Source: Tepidisphaeraceae bacterium (GTDB lineage Bacteria > Planctomycetota > Phycisphaerae > Tepidisphaerales > Tepidisphaeraceae). Taken from it: 8,271 bases of DNA. This document shows, in pieces, positions 1 through 6,082 of the stretch. The notes below the pieces were generated by a model. That model worked only from the letters and a program-made list of their open reading frames with translations. It did no database searches and had not been told where the DNA came from. The position numbers were made by a program, and so were the translations under genes. Positions within the stretch are counted from its first letter, which is position 1, and each line of letters opens with the position of its first letter. The stretch lies in assembly GCA_025450555.1 (NCBI GenBank), contig JANWHF010000103.1, forward strand, positions 1 through 8,271, given 5' to 3'.

Positions 1-360
1 CGAAAGTCGGCCGTCGCGCGAGTTCGCGTAGCGCCGGGAACCGGGCGAATCGAGATCAATGGCCGGCCGCTCAACGATTACCTGACCAACGAGCGCGACC
101 GCAAGGCGATCTTCGGCCCGCTGGAAGTGACCAATACCGGCGGGAAGATGGACGTGCTGGTGAATGCCGGCGGCGGCGGACCGACGGGCCAGACCGGCGC
201 GATCATCATGGGATTGGGCCGGGCACTGGCGAAGTTTGATCCTAGCCTTGAAGTGGCTCTTCGCAGCGGCGGGTTTCTCACGCGCGACAGCCGAATGAAG
301 GAACGCAAGAAATACGGGCAGCGTGGCGCACGCCGGCGCTTCCAGTTCTCCAAGCGATAA
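1..360 (+). CDS. rpsI: 30S ribosomal protein S9 (partial, 5' end outside window)
   Basis: This is the C-terminal 119 residues of ribosomal protein S9 of the small subunit. Frame 1 is open from the first base to TAA at 358-360. The visible part begins with RKSAVARVRV, the usual early S9 strand, and ends with the family's basic tail RRRFQFSKR, whose last residues reach the P-site tRNA in known ribosomes. The core segment GGGGPTGQTGAI (visible residues 57-68) and GFLTRDSRMKERKKYG (91-106) are also typical. One oddity is that the stretch usually reading AIRHGIxRAL is here AIIMGLGRAL (67-76). The start and probably only a few N-terminal residues lie outside the window. In many bacteria rplM lies directly upstream, which cannot be checked here. 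The gene is followed 25 bases later by a hairpin terminator and faces trpB on the opposite strand. Confidence 0.97.
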   Translation, partial: RKSAVARVRVAPGTGRIEINGRPLNDYLTNERDRKAIFGPLEVTNTGGKMDVLVNAGGGGPTGQTGAIIMGLGRALAKFDPSLEVALRSGGFLTRDSRMKERKKYGQRGARRRFQFSKR

Positions 361-385
361 AGCCTGGCGAAACAACTCAGCAAGC

Positions 386-417
386 AAAAAGCCCGATCAT
401 GCCGATCGGGTTTTTTT
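386..417. terminator. Bidirectional rho-independent terminator between rpsI and trpB
   Basis: A perfect 7-bp GC-rich stem, CCCGATC (392-398) with GATCGGG (404-410), encloses a 5-base loop ATGCC. The plus strand has AAAAA (386-390) before it and TTTTTTT (411-417) after it, so both strands give a hairpin followed by a U tract. It sits 25 bases after the rpsI stop and 27 bases beyond the trpB stop, which is where a shared terminator for two convergent genes is expected. It is likely to protect each transcript from antisense read-through. Confidence 0.88.
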
Positions 418-444
418 CGTGATCGTGATTGGGATTTACAGATT

Positions 445-1653
445 TTACTTTTGCAGCAGGCGTGCCACTTCCTGGCAATCCTTGTCGCCGCGGCCGGAGA
501 GATTGACCAGCAGGATTTTATCCCGGCCTATCTTCGGTGCGACTTTCACTGCATGGGCTATCGCGTGAGCGCTCTCGAGCGCGGGGATGATGCCTTCGAT
601 TTTCGCCAGCAGCTCGAAGGCAGCCAGCGACTCATCATCGGTGATGCTGACATAATCGACGCGACCGGAATCTTTCCACCAGGCATGCTCAGGGCCGACG
701 CCGGGGTAATCGAGGCCGGCACTGACGGAATGAACGTCGGCGGTTTGCCCATCATCGTTCTGAAGTACGTAGGAAATGCAGCCGTGCAAAACGCCCGGTT
801 GTCCGGCGCAGAGCGAGGCGGCGTGTTGACCCAGCGCGCTTCCACGGCCGCCGGCTTCGACGCCAATCAGCTTCACATCCTGGTCCTCGACAAACGGATG
901 GAAAATGCCGGCCGCATTGCTGCCGCCCCCAACACAGGCAATGACGCAGTCCGGCAGGCGGCCTTCGATTTCCATACATTGCTGTCGCGATTCCCGGCCA
1001 ATACATACCTGGAAATCTCGCACCATTTCGGGAAACGGATGCGGCCCGGCGACGGTGCCGATGATGTAATGCGTGTGCTCAACGCTGCCCATCCAGTCGC
1101 GTAACGCCTCGTTGAGCGCATCCTTCAGCGTCTTCTGCCCGCTCTGAACGGGAATGACGTTTGCCCCCATGAGCTTCATGCGGAAGACATTGAGGCTTTG
1201 CCGGCGAACGTCTTCGGCCCCCATGTAGACATCGCATTTAAGTCCGAATTGTGCAGCAACAGTTGCCGTCGCGACGCCATGCTGACCGGCGCCAGTCTCC
1301 GCAATCACGCGCTTCTTGCCCATTCGCACCGTCAGCAGCGCCTGGCCAATCGTGTTGTTGATCTTGTGCGCGCCGGTGTGATTGAGATCTTCGCGCTTCA
1401 GATAGATTTTCGCGCCCCCGAGATGCTCGGTGAGCCGGCGGGCAAAGTAGAATCGGCTTGGCCGACCGACAAATTCGCGAAGGTAGTATTCGAATTCCTT
1501 CTTGAACGCAGGATCTGCCTGGGCTTTTCGATATTCGGCTTCAAGTTGATTGAGCGCGAAGATGAGCGTCTCGGGGACGAAAACGCCGCCGTATGGACCG
1601 AAATGTCCCTGAGCATCAGGCAGGCGCGGCGGTTGAGCGGCGGCAGTGGTCAT
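445..1653 (-). CDS. trpB: Tryptophan synthase beta chain
   Basis: TrpB is the cytoplasmic PLP enzyme that condenses indole with L-serine to give tryptophan, the last step of the pathway, normally as an alpha2-beta2 complex with TrpA. The 402-residue protein has the usual length. Visible landmarks are GPYGGVFVPETL (19-30), the PLP lysine K97 in HTGAHKINN, the catalytic glutamate E119 in AETGAGQHG, the PLP phosphate loop GGGSNA (242-247), SAGLDYPGVGPEH (311-323) and SGRGDKD (386-392). These mark a standard TrpB1-type enzyme with all key residues. I chose the ATG at 1653, giving MTTAAAQPP. An in-frame TTG at 1689 would add 12 residues not expected in the family. Neither start has a clear Shine-Dalgarno sequence. 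The gene lies 46 bases after lgt on the same strand, probably as the last gene of a panD-lgt-trpB unit. No trpA or other trp gene is visible, so its alpha partner must be encoded elsewhere. Confidence 0.97.
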   Translation of the reverse strand: MTTAAAQPPRLPDAQGHFGPYGGVFVPETLIFALNQLEAEYRKAQADPAFKKEFEYYLREFVGRPSRFYFARRLTEHLGGAKIYLKREDLNHTGAHKINNTIGQALLTVRMGKKRVIAETGAGQHGVATATVAAQFGLKCDVYMGAEDVRRQSLNVFRMKLMGANVIPVQSGQKTLKDALNEALRDWMGSVEHTHYIIGTVAGPHPFPEMVRDFQVCIGRESRQQCMEIEGRLPDCVIACVGGGSNAAGIFHPFVEDQDVKLIGVEAGGRGSALGQHAASLCAGQPGVLHGCISYVLQNDDGQTADVHSVSAGLDYPGVGPEHAWWKDSGRVDYVSITDDESLAAFELLAKIEGIIPALESAHAIAHAVKVAPKIGRDKILLVNLSGRGDKDCQEVARLLQK

Positions 1654-1699
1654 GGATGTATGGTAGGGGAGCGATGTCGATTTGAACAATCAATACAAA

Positions 1700-2785
1700 T
1701 TAGGCGGCGACTGCTTCGCGAAGTTCAGCCGAGCGGGACGTTGACCTCGGGCTGAACGCCCACCACAGCAACAATCCACCCGCCACGAGGATCACGGCGA
1801 CCACCATGCTATAGCTCTGCGGCGGCAGGAACGTGAGCGTGCCAGTTCCTGCACCTGCGACGGCTGGCTCAACGCGCAGCATTTCCAGCACGTAACGGAA
1901 GAGACCCTCAATCAGCATCATCGCGGCAAAGACGCGGCCGGGAGTGTGCGGCATGGTGAAGTAAGCCAGCAGGAAAGCCGCAATTAGAAAGCCGGTGAGC
2001 GCGCTGTAGAGCTCTGCCGGGTGGACCGGATCGGCGCGCTGCTGGCGCGCGAGAGCATCGAGTCCTTCGTCTTCGAGCTGCCCTTTGCTCTTGAGATAAG
2101 CGGCATCGAGAACTTGCGCATCCGCAACTGGAATCGGCTCTTGAAGTTCGCTGAGATGCCGCTGGTCCATGTACTGCGCCAGCGGGCAATCGACGATATC
2201 GCCAGCCGGCGTTTTAATCTGATCCTTCACTAACTTTCGAGGCACTGGCGAGCCGAGATTGTTGCCCTGAAATTCGGTCGTGTAAGCGTCGCTGAGATAT
2301 GGAAACTGCACCGCCCAGGGCACTTTGCACTCGGCCCCATAACAGCAGCCGTTGAGAAAGCATCCGATCCGCCCAAAGCCCAAGCCGATCATCAGGCACG
2401 GCGCGACGATGTCCATGCCGAGCCGGACCGGCACCTTGTGATAGATCGCGTATGCAACCAGCGATGGAAAGGCCAGCAGAAATCCGCCGTAATAGGTCAG
2501 GCCGCCTTCGCGAATGTTGATCGCATTTCCGAGATTCTGCCAGAAGCTCAAGTTCGATTGAGTATATTGACCAATATTTTCCAGAACGTGTGAGAGCCGC
2601 GCGCCAAGCACCCCAGTGACGAGGGCAATCAGCGCGGCATTGGCAAACAGTTCCGGATCGATGTTGTAGCGCTTGCCCACGGCCTGCGCTACCTTCATGG
2701 CCGCGATAAACCCAACGACGAGCATCACGCCGTAGCCGTAGATGGGGATATGAAGAAATGGAAGTCGAAAAAGCTCTTGCCACAT
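1700..2785 (-). CDS. lgt: Prolipoprotein diacylglyceryl transferase, divergent form
   Basis: Lgt moves diacylglycerol from phosphatidylglycerol onto the lipobox cysteine of prolipoproteins in the inner membrane, the first step of lipoprotein maturation. The 361-residue protein shows hydrophobic segments around residues 14-34, 46-66, 98-116, 124-145, 262-276, 284-300 and 326-344. Family motifs are IPIYGYGVM (13-21), GGLTYYGGF (94-102), GRIGCFLNGCCYG (138-150), HPAELY (255-260) and GLFRYVLE (294-301). By motif alignment R139, G150, R297 and E301 match E. coli R143, G154, R239 and E243. Y99 and C142 stand where E. coli has H103 and N146. About 105 residues separate the signature from HPAELY, against roughly 50 in E. 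coli, which accounts for most of the extra length. The ATG at 2785 fits the family N-terminus. A GTG at 2818 would add 11 residues and sits 6 bases after the panD stop. No good ribosome binding site is seen for either. Confidence 0.93.
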   Translation of the reverse strand: MWQELFRLPFLHIPIYGYGVMLVVGFIAAMKVAQAVGKRYNIDPELFANAALIALVTGVLGARLSHVLENIGQYTQSNLSFWQNLGNAINIREGGLTYYGGFLLAFPSLVAYAIYHKVPVRLGMDIVAPCLMIGLGFGRIGCFLNGCCYGAECKVPWAVQFPYLSDAYTTEFQGNNLGSPVPRKLVKDQIKTPAGDIVDCPLAQYMDQRHLSELQEPIPVADAQVLDAAYLKSKGQLEDEGLDALARQQRADPVHPAELYSALTGFLIAAFLLAYFTMPHTPGRVFAAMMLIEGLFRYVLEMLRVEPAVAGAGTGTLTFLPPQSYSMVVAVILVAGGLLLWWAFSPRSTSRSAELREAVAA

Positions 2786-2824
2786 AAGCGATTTAGGCCG
2801 GTATGGCCCACCCTTCACTACGCC

Positions 2825-3214
2825 TCACGGGGTTTGCCGTTCGAGGGTTGTCGCATGAGAAACGGTTTCCGCGATATGGTTCTGCCGATCGAGAATGACC
2901 ACCCGCGAGCGATGAGCATTGGCTTCTTCGGGCGTCGCCTGCACAAAGCTCATGACGATGACGCGATTGCCGACTCGAGAGAGACGGGCCGCGGCGCCAT
3001 TGATCCCGATGACTCCGCTGCCGCCCTTTCCGGGTATAATGTAGGTTTCAAAGCGGTTGCCATTCTCGCAATCGGCTACGACCACGGCCTCGTTGGGTAG
3101 CAGGCCGCTGGCATGCAGCAGATCGGCATCGATGGTGATGCTGCCGTGATAATTCACGTCAGTCTGCGTGACCGTCGCGTGATGAATTTTGGACTTCAAG
3201 AGCTTGATGAACAT
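2825..3214 (-). CDS. panD: Aspartate 1-decarboxylase (pyruvoyl enzyme)
   Basis: PanD decarboxylates L-aspartate to beta-alanine, the precursor used for pantothenate and CoA. It is made as an inactive proenzyme that cuts itself between Gly24 and Ser25. Ser25 becomes the pyruvoyl cofactor at the start of the alpha chain. The cleavage site YHGSITID is at residues 22-29 with G24 and S25 in the standard positions. K9, R54, T57, Y58 (in NGNRFETY) and N72 (INGAAA) also coincide with the E. coli numbering. Length is 129 residues, close to the usual 115-130. The ATG at 3214 gives MFIKLLKSKIHHATVT, the normal family start. A TTG at 3247 would add 11 unneeded residues. There is no strong Shine-Dalgarno sequence. 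It is probably the first gene of a unit with lgt (39 bases downstream) and trpB. Other pantothenate genes are not in view. Confidence 0.97.
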   Translation of the reverse strand: MFIKLLKSKIHHATVTQTDVNYHGSITIDADLLHASGLLPNEAVVVADCENGNRFETYIIPGKGGSGVIGINGAAARLSRVGNRVIVMSFVQATPEEANAHRSRVVILDRQNHIAETVSHATTLERQTP

Positions 3215-3312
3215 CGGACGAATGATTGTAGGGAGATCGCCGATCAAAAGGTAGCGAGCCCGCTTGCCTTTGAACGCTCAATTTGCCTGCAACATCAGCC
3301 CCTCGTTATGCA
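3215..3312. promoter_or_regulatory. Divergent intergenic region panD / SGNH lipoprotein gene
   Basis: These 98 bases separate two diverging genes, so they should hold a promoter for each; this is inferred from gene orientation. On the minus strand a TACAAT hexamer (3230-3225) resembles a -10 box but has no recognisable -35 at normal spacing, and it would start transcription only a few bases before the panD ATG. On the plus strand TTGAAC (3270-3275) resembles a -35, with only a weak CATCAG 17 bases later. The first of these -35 bases form TTGA-N4-TCAA, a short inverted repeat (3270-3281). None of these elements is strong, and no small gene or RNA is evident. Confidence 0.35.
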
Positions 3313-4029
3313 ATGAATGAAGGAAAACATCGAGTAACAAGAAAGGCCGCCGCGCTGGCGATGATTCTGACCGTGGCAACAGCCATTGGGTGTCGCCATG
3401 CGCCAACTCCGCCTCAGCCACGGGCGCATGGATTTTTGGCGCTCGGCGATTCCTACACCTGCGGCGAGTCGATCGAGCCGAGCCAATCCTGGCCGGTGCA
3501 ACTCGCTCAGCGAATGCGCGATGATGGAGTCGATGTGGGACAACCCGCGATCATCGCCAAAACCGGATGGACGACCGATGAGCTTTCAGCGGGGGTGGAT
3601 CGGGCAAATCTCACCGGGACTTATCAGCTCGTCACACTGCTGATCGGCGTTAACAATCAATTTCGCGGGCGCTCGATCGATCAATATCGCAAGGAGTTTG
3701 TCGCACTTCTAAAACGAGCCATCGCTCTCGCGGGAGGCAAACCTTCGCATGTTGTCGTCCTCTCGATTCCGGATTGGGGTGTCATGCCATTTGGAAAAGA
3801 CAAGAACCCAGCGGCCATTGCGAAATCGATCGACAATTTCAATGCGGTCAATCGACAGGTAACGGCGGCACTGGGCGCGCAATACGTTGACATCACCGCC
3901 GAAAGTCGATCCGCGGCCACGCAGCCGTCGCTCGTAGCAGCCGATGGGCTTCACCCATCCGCAGAGATGTATTCGCATTGGGTTGAACTGGCTACACCAA
4001 TAGCCGAGGCGGCGGTGAAATCGCAATAA
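3313..4029 (+). CDS. SGNH/GDSL-family hydrolase, predicted lipoprotein
   Basis: This 238-residue protein is a probable secreted esterase or lipase-like hydrolase of the SGNH fold. Its substrate cannot be told from sequence. Block I is FLALGDSYTCGES (41-53) with nucleophile S47. Block II glycine is G85 in AKTGWTTDEL, block III is LIGVNNQ (110-116), and block V is DGLHPS (211-216) with D211 and H214 completing the triad. The N-terminus has basic residues (K5, H6, R7, R10, K11), a hydrophobic stretch AAALAMILTVATAIG (12-26) and Cys27, followed by a proline-rich linker (30-37). This looks like a lipoprotein signal peptide, although Ala at -3 of the lipobox (AIGC) is not the preferred Leu. The ATG at 3313 preserves the charged n-region. 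An upstream in-frame TTG at 3283 and the ATG at 3361 are less likely. The gene diverges from panD-lgt, and Lgt itself would lipidate Cys27. It ends 34 bases from the convergent lpxA stop with no clear terminator. Confidence 0.88.
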   Translation: MNEGKHRVTRKAAALAMILTVATAIGCRHAPTPPQPRAHGFLALGDSYTCGESIEPSQSWPVQLAQRMRDDGVDVGQPAIIAKTGWTTDELSAGVDRANLTGTYQLVTLLIGVNNQFRGRSIDQYRKEFVALLKRAIALAGGKPSHVVVLSIPDWGVMPFGKDKNPAAIAKSIDNFNAVNRQVTAALGAQYVDITAESRSAATQPSLVAADGLHPSAEMYSHWVELATPIAEAAVKSQ

Positions 4030-4063
4030 GGATTGATACGAGCCAAATCTCACGTAATTGGAT

Positions 4064-4897
4064 TCAATCGCTGCTTTCTTCTTCGATCCTTCGATCCAGA
4101 TGCTGCACGCTCGGCTGAATTCCGCGTTTGCACTTGGCGTAAAACTCCAGGATCTCGCAGATTTCCCCCGTCATCGGCTCGATCTGGCGCATGGCCGCCA
4201 TGGCGGCGGTTTTCGTGCGATAGGTATGGATGCATTGGTAGGCAGCGCGAATAGAAAAGATCCCGGCGCGGCTGATGCCGGCGCGCCGACAGCCGACCGC
4301 GTTATACCCTTTGAGGCCGCCCCAGAGCATGGCGGCAAAGGGCGGTACTTCCTGTCCGACCGCTTGATTGCCACCCACCATCGCAAGACGACCGACGCGG
4401 TTGAACTGGTGCAATGTACAGCCACCTCCCAGGAAAGCGCGCTGCCCGATGTGGCAATGCCCGCCGAGCAACGCTGCATTGGCGAGAATGACGTGGCTTT
4501 CCAGCACGCTGTCGTGCCCGACGTGTGCTGCACCCATCAGCGTGCAGTTGTCGTCAATGCGCGTGGCTCGCTCTCGGCCAGGATGCGTCGCCCGGTGAAC
4601 CGAGGCCGATTCACGAATCAGCACGTTATTGCCAATGATCAGCCAGCATTGCCGTCGCTCCTCGAGCGGCTTTTTGAGGAATTGGAGATGCTGGCCGTCC
4701 AGGCCAACGTAAGCGCCAGGACCGATGTGACAATCGGTGCCGATGATCGTTGGCCCTTCGACCACGCTATGCGACTTGATGACGCCGCCCCGCCCGATGC
4801 TGACGTGCGGCCCGATGATCGCGTAAGCCTCGACCTGTACATCGTCGGCCAGCTCGGCGGCCGGGTCCACAATTGCCGTTGAATGGATCGTTGCCAT
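4064..4897 (-). CDS. lpxA: Acyl-ACP--UDP-N-acetylglucosamine O-acyltransferase
   Basis: LpxA transfers a 3-hydroxyacyl chain from acyl carrier protein to the 3-OH of UDP-GlcNAc, the first step of lipid A synthesis, in the cytoplasm. The 277-residue protein is a left-handed beta-helix with many imperfect hexapeptide repeats, such as AIIGPHVSIGRGGVI (26-40), then a helical C-terminal domain from about residue 190. The catalytic region AAHVGHD (123-129) gives H128 as the equivalent of E. coli H125, with H125, H147 and H163 matching E. coli H122, H144 and H160. IRESASVHR (94-102) and CRRAGISR (203-210) are also typical. By alignment G176 matches E. coli G173, which sets acyl length, suggesting a long (about C14) chain; this is inference. 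The C-terminal tail has an acidic end (EEESSD). The ATG at 4897 has only an AAGGGA about 13 bases upstream. It is the fourth gene in the thrC-dapB-glycosyltransferase series but may have its own promoter. No lpxB, lpxC, lpxD or fabZ is adjacent. Confidence 0.95.
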   Translation of the reverse strand: MATIHSTAIVDPAAELADDVQVEAYAIIGPHVSIGRGGVIKSHSVVEGPTIIGTDCHIGPGAYVGLDGQHLQFLKKPLEERRQCWLIIGNNVLIRESASVHRATHPGRERATRIDDNCTLMGAAHVGHDSVLESHVILANAALLGGHCHIGQRAFLGGGCTLHQFNRVGRLAMVGGNQAVGQEVPPFAAMLWGGLKGYNAVGCRRAGISRAGIFSIRAAYQCIHTYRTKTAAMAAMRQIEPMTGEICEILEFYAKCKRGIQPSVQHLDRRIEEESSD

Positions 4898-4940
4898 CGT
4901 TGATTGAAATCCCTTTCACCTACCCGAAGTCCGCGCCTTC

Positions 4941-4968
4941 ATTTTGCCGGGGGAGGGGCACGCGTCAA
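4941..4968 (-). promoter_or_regulatory. Candidate sigma70-type promoter for lpxA
   Basis: Read on the minus strand, TTGACG (4968-4963) matches five of six -35 consensus bases, and CAAAAT (4946-4941) matches four of six -10 bases, with a 16-base spacer. Transcription would start near 4934 and give a leader of about 37 bases before the lpxA ATG. It lies in the 102-base gap between the glycosyltransferase stop and lpxA, where an internal promoter is plausible. The spacer is C-rich. Planctomycete promoters are poorly characterised, so this remains a guess from consensus. Confidence 0.35.
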
Positions 4969-4980
4969 TGACTAGTCGTT
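4967..4980. repeat. Near-perfect 14-base palindrome upstream of lpxA
   Basis: AATGACTAGTCGTT is self-complementary at six of seven base pairs, with a perfect 8-base core GACTAGTC (4970-4977). It touches the upstream edge of the candidate -35 box of lpxA, a typical place for a dimeric regulator to bind. It has no T tract and its arms are short, so it is not a good terminator for the glycosyltransferase gene. Operator function is inference; a chance palindrome of this size is possible. Confidence 0.3.
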
Positions 4981-4999
4981 CTCTTCGATCGGCGCGTGG

Positions 5000-6055
5000 T
5001 CAAAGCCCAAGTGTGGCAACGTAACGCGGTAGCACGCTGTCCCAGCTGAATCGGTCGGTGACATCCGCTCTTGCAGTATCGACCAAACGCTTTCGCAGTG
5101 GCGCATCGTTCAGGAGTCTGGCGATCGTGGATGCCAGGCGATCCGGCGCGCCGACGGGCACCAGCAGGCCGGTCTGTCCATCGCGCACGACGTCGCGAAT
5201 CCCTGGAGCATTGGTTGCCACGACCGGCACGCCCGCGGCCATTGCCTCGATCAGCACGAGGCCAAACCCTTCTGCTTCGGATGGCAAAACCAGCAGATCG
5301 ATTTGCGACAACGCTTCGGCTGGTCCCTTGATTGGACCTCGCAGAATCACCCGATCGGCAAGGCCCAGTTCTGCGATTTGCCTGGCCAGGTCCGCACGTT
5401 GCTGACCTTCGCCAAAAATCAAACACCGGATGCCATCCAGTTGACCTATTGCATCAATCAAATCAGGAATGTGCTTCACTGGATCGAGCCGGCCGATGAA
5501 ACCGACCGTAGGAATGCCCGCAAGCGAAGCGGCCTTAAAGGCAATCTCATTAACATCGACTGCGTTTGGGATCACGACGATTTTTTTTCCTGGGACGTGT
5601 GCCCATTCGCGCGCAACAGTCGCCACCGATTCCGACGGCACGATGAGTCGCCTCGCAGCCCATTGCGCAAGGCCCTGCACCGGCCAATGCCATCGCGGAC
5701 GCGGCTGCGTCGTTTGAATCGATTGAAAAAACCGAACATCGCGCAGCCATAGCGAAGCTGCAGCCGCCATCGCGTTGGCATGAACCAGAAAGCTGAGAAC
5801 CGTATCGAACTTTCGATCCGAAATGAGACGAATCAAACGCCGCAAGACCAGCAGATCGCTCGGTCCCCGTGCATCCAGTGGCGTCACACTGATCCCCGCT
5901 TCGGCAATCTCATCGGCCACCGGTCCTCGTCGTCCGAGGCAGCTCACTTCAACCTGCGCAGCGCCCGCATCACGCAAACGGATAGCCAATTCGCGCACGA
6001 CCTTCGGCGTACCGCCGATCTCCAGATCCGTATTGAGCAGAAGAAGTCGCCGCAA
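5000..6055 (-). CDS. Glycosyltransferase family 4 (GT-B fold)
   Basis: The 351-residue protein is a retaining GT-B glycosyltransferase of the GT4 type that transfers a sugar from a nucleotide donor. Donor and acceptor are not determinable from sequence. The N-terminal domain starts directly with a beta strand and the glycine loop NTDLEIGGTPKVV (8-20), typical of this group. The C-terminal donor domain has VGFIGRLDPVKH (184-195), with R189 and K194 in phosphate-binding positions, IFGEGQQR (213-220), and the EX7E motif EGFGLVLIE with E262 and E270, then AMAAGVPVVAT (271-281). The start appears to be TTG at 6055: an in-frame TAA lies 6 bases upstream of it and the next Met is residue 96, inside the fold. 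It begins 27 bases after dapB on the same strand, so cotranscription is likely. Its place before lpxA suggests, without proof, a role in envelope glycan synthesis. An A8 tract lies within the interdomain region (codons 156-159). Confidence 0.92.
   Translation of the reverse strand: MRRLLLLNTDLEIGGTPKVVRELAIRLRDAGAAQVEVSCLGRRGPVADEIAEAGISVTPLDARGPSDLLVLRRLIRLISDRKFDTVLSFLVHANAMAAAASLWLRDVRFFQSIQTTQPRPRWHWPVQGLAQWAARRLIVPSESVATVAREWAHVPGKKIVVIPNAVDVNEIAFKAASLAGIPTVGFIGRLDPVKHIPDLIDAIGQLDGIRCLIFGEGQQRADLARQIAELGLADRVILRGPIKGPAEALSQIDLLVLPSEAEGFGLVLIEAMAAGVPVVATNAPGIRDVVRDGQTGLLVPVGAPDRLASTIARLLNDAPLRKRLVDTARADVTDRFSWDSVLPRYVATLGL
5581..5588 (-). repeat. A8 homopolymer in the glycosyltransferase coding strand
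   Basis: The coding strand reads GGA AAA AAA ATC at codons 156-159, a run of eight A. Runs of this length can allow polymerase slippage. A one-base slip in either direction would reach a stop soon after, at about 5572 or 5550, leaving only the N-terminal domain. The run itself is visible in the sequence; any slippage is inference, and eight bases is near the lower limit for an effect. Confidence 0.4.
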
Positions 6056-6082
6056 GGACGCTTAGTGTAGACGAAAAATGCG

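Noticed and set aside
451..1104. A 217-codon open frame on the plus strand opposite trpB.
   Set aside because: It is antisense to well-conserved TrpB coding sequence and its translation has no recognisable domain.
1654..1699. Possible trpB promoter in the lgt-trpB gap (TTGTTC and TACCAT on the minus strand).
   Set aside because: Matches are poor (three and four of six), and the start of transcription would fall at the ATG itself.
4031..4069. Inverted repeat GATTGA / TCAATC near the convergent ends of the SGNH gene and lpxA, a possible terminator.
   Set aside because: The stem is only 6 bp and AT-rich, with a 27-base loop and no T tract directly after it. One arm lies within the lpxA stop region. 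It is too weak to call.
4058..4882. A 274-codon open frame on the plus strand covering almost all of lpxA.
   Set aside because: It lies antisense to a clear lpxA gene, its translation shows no family features, and long antisense frames are common in GC-rich genes.
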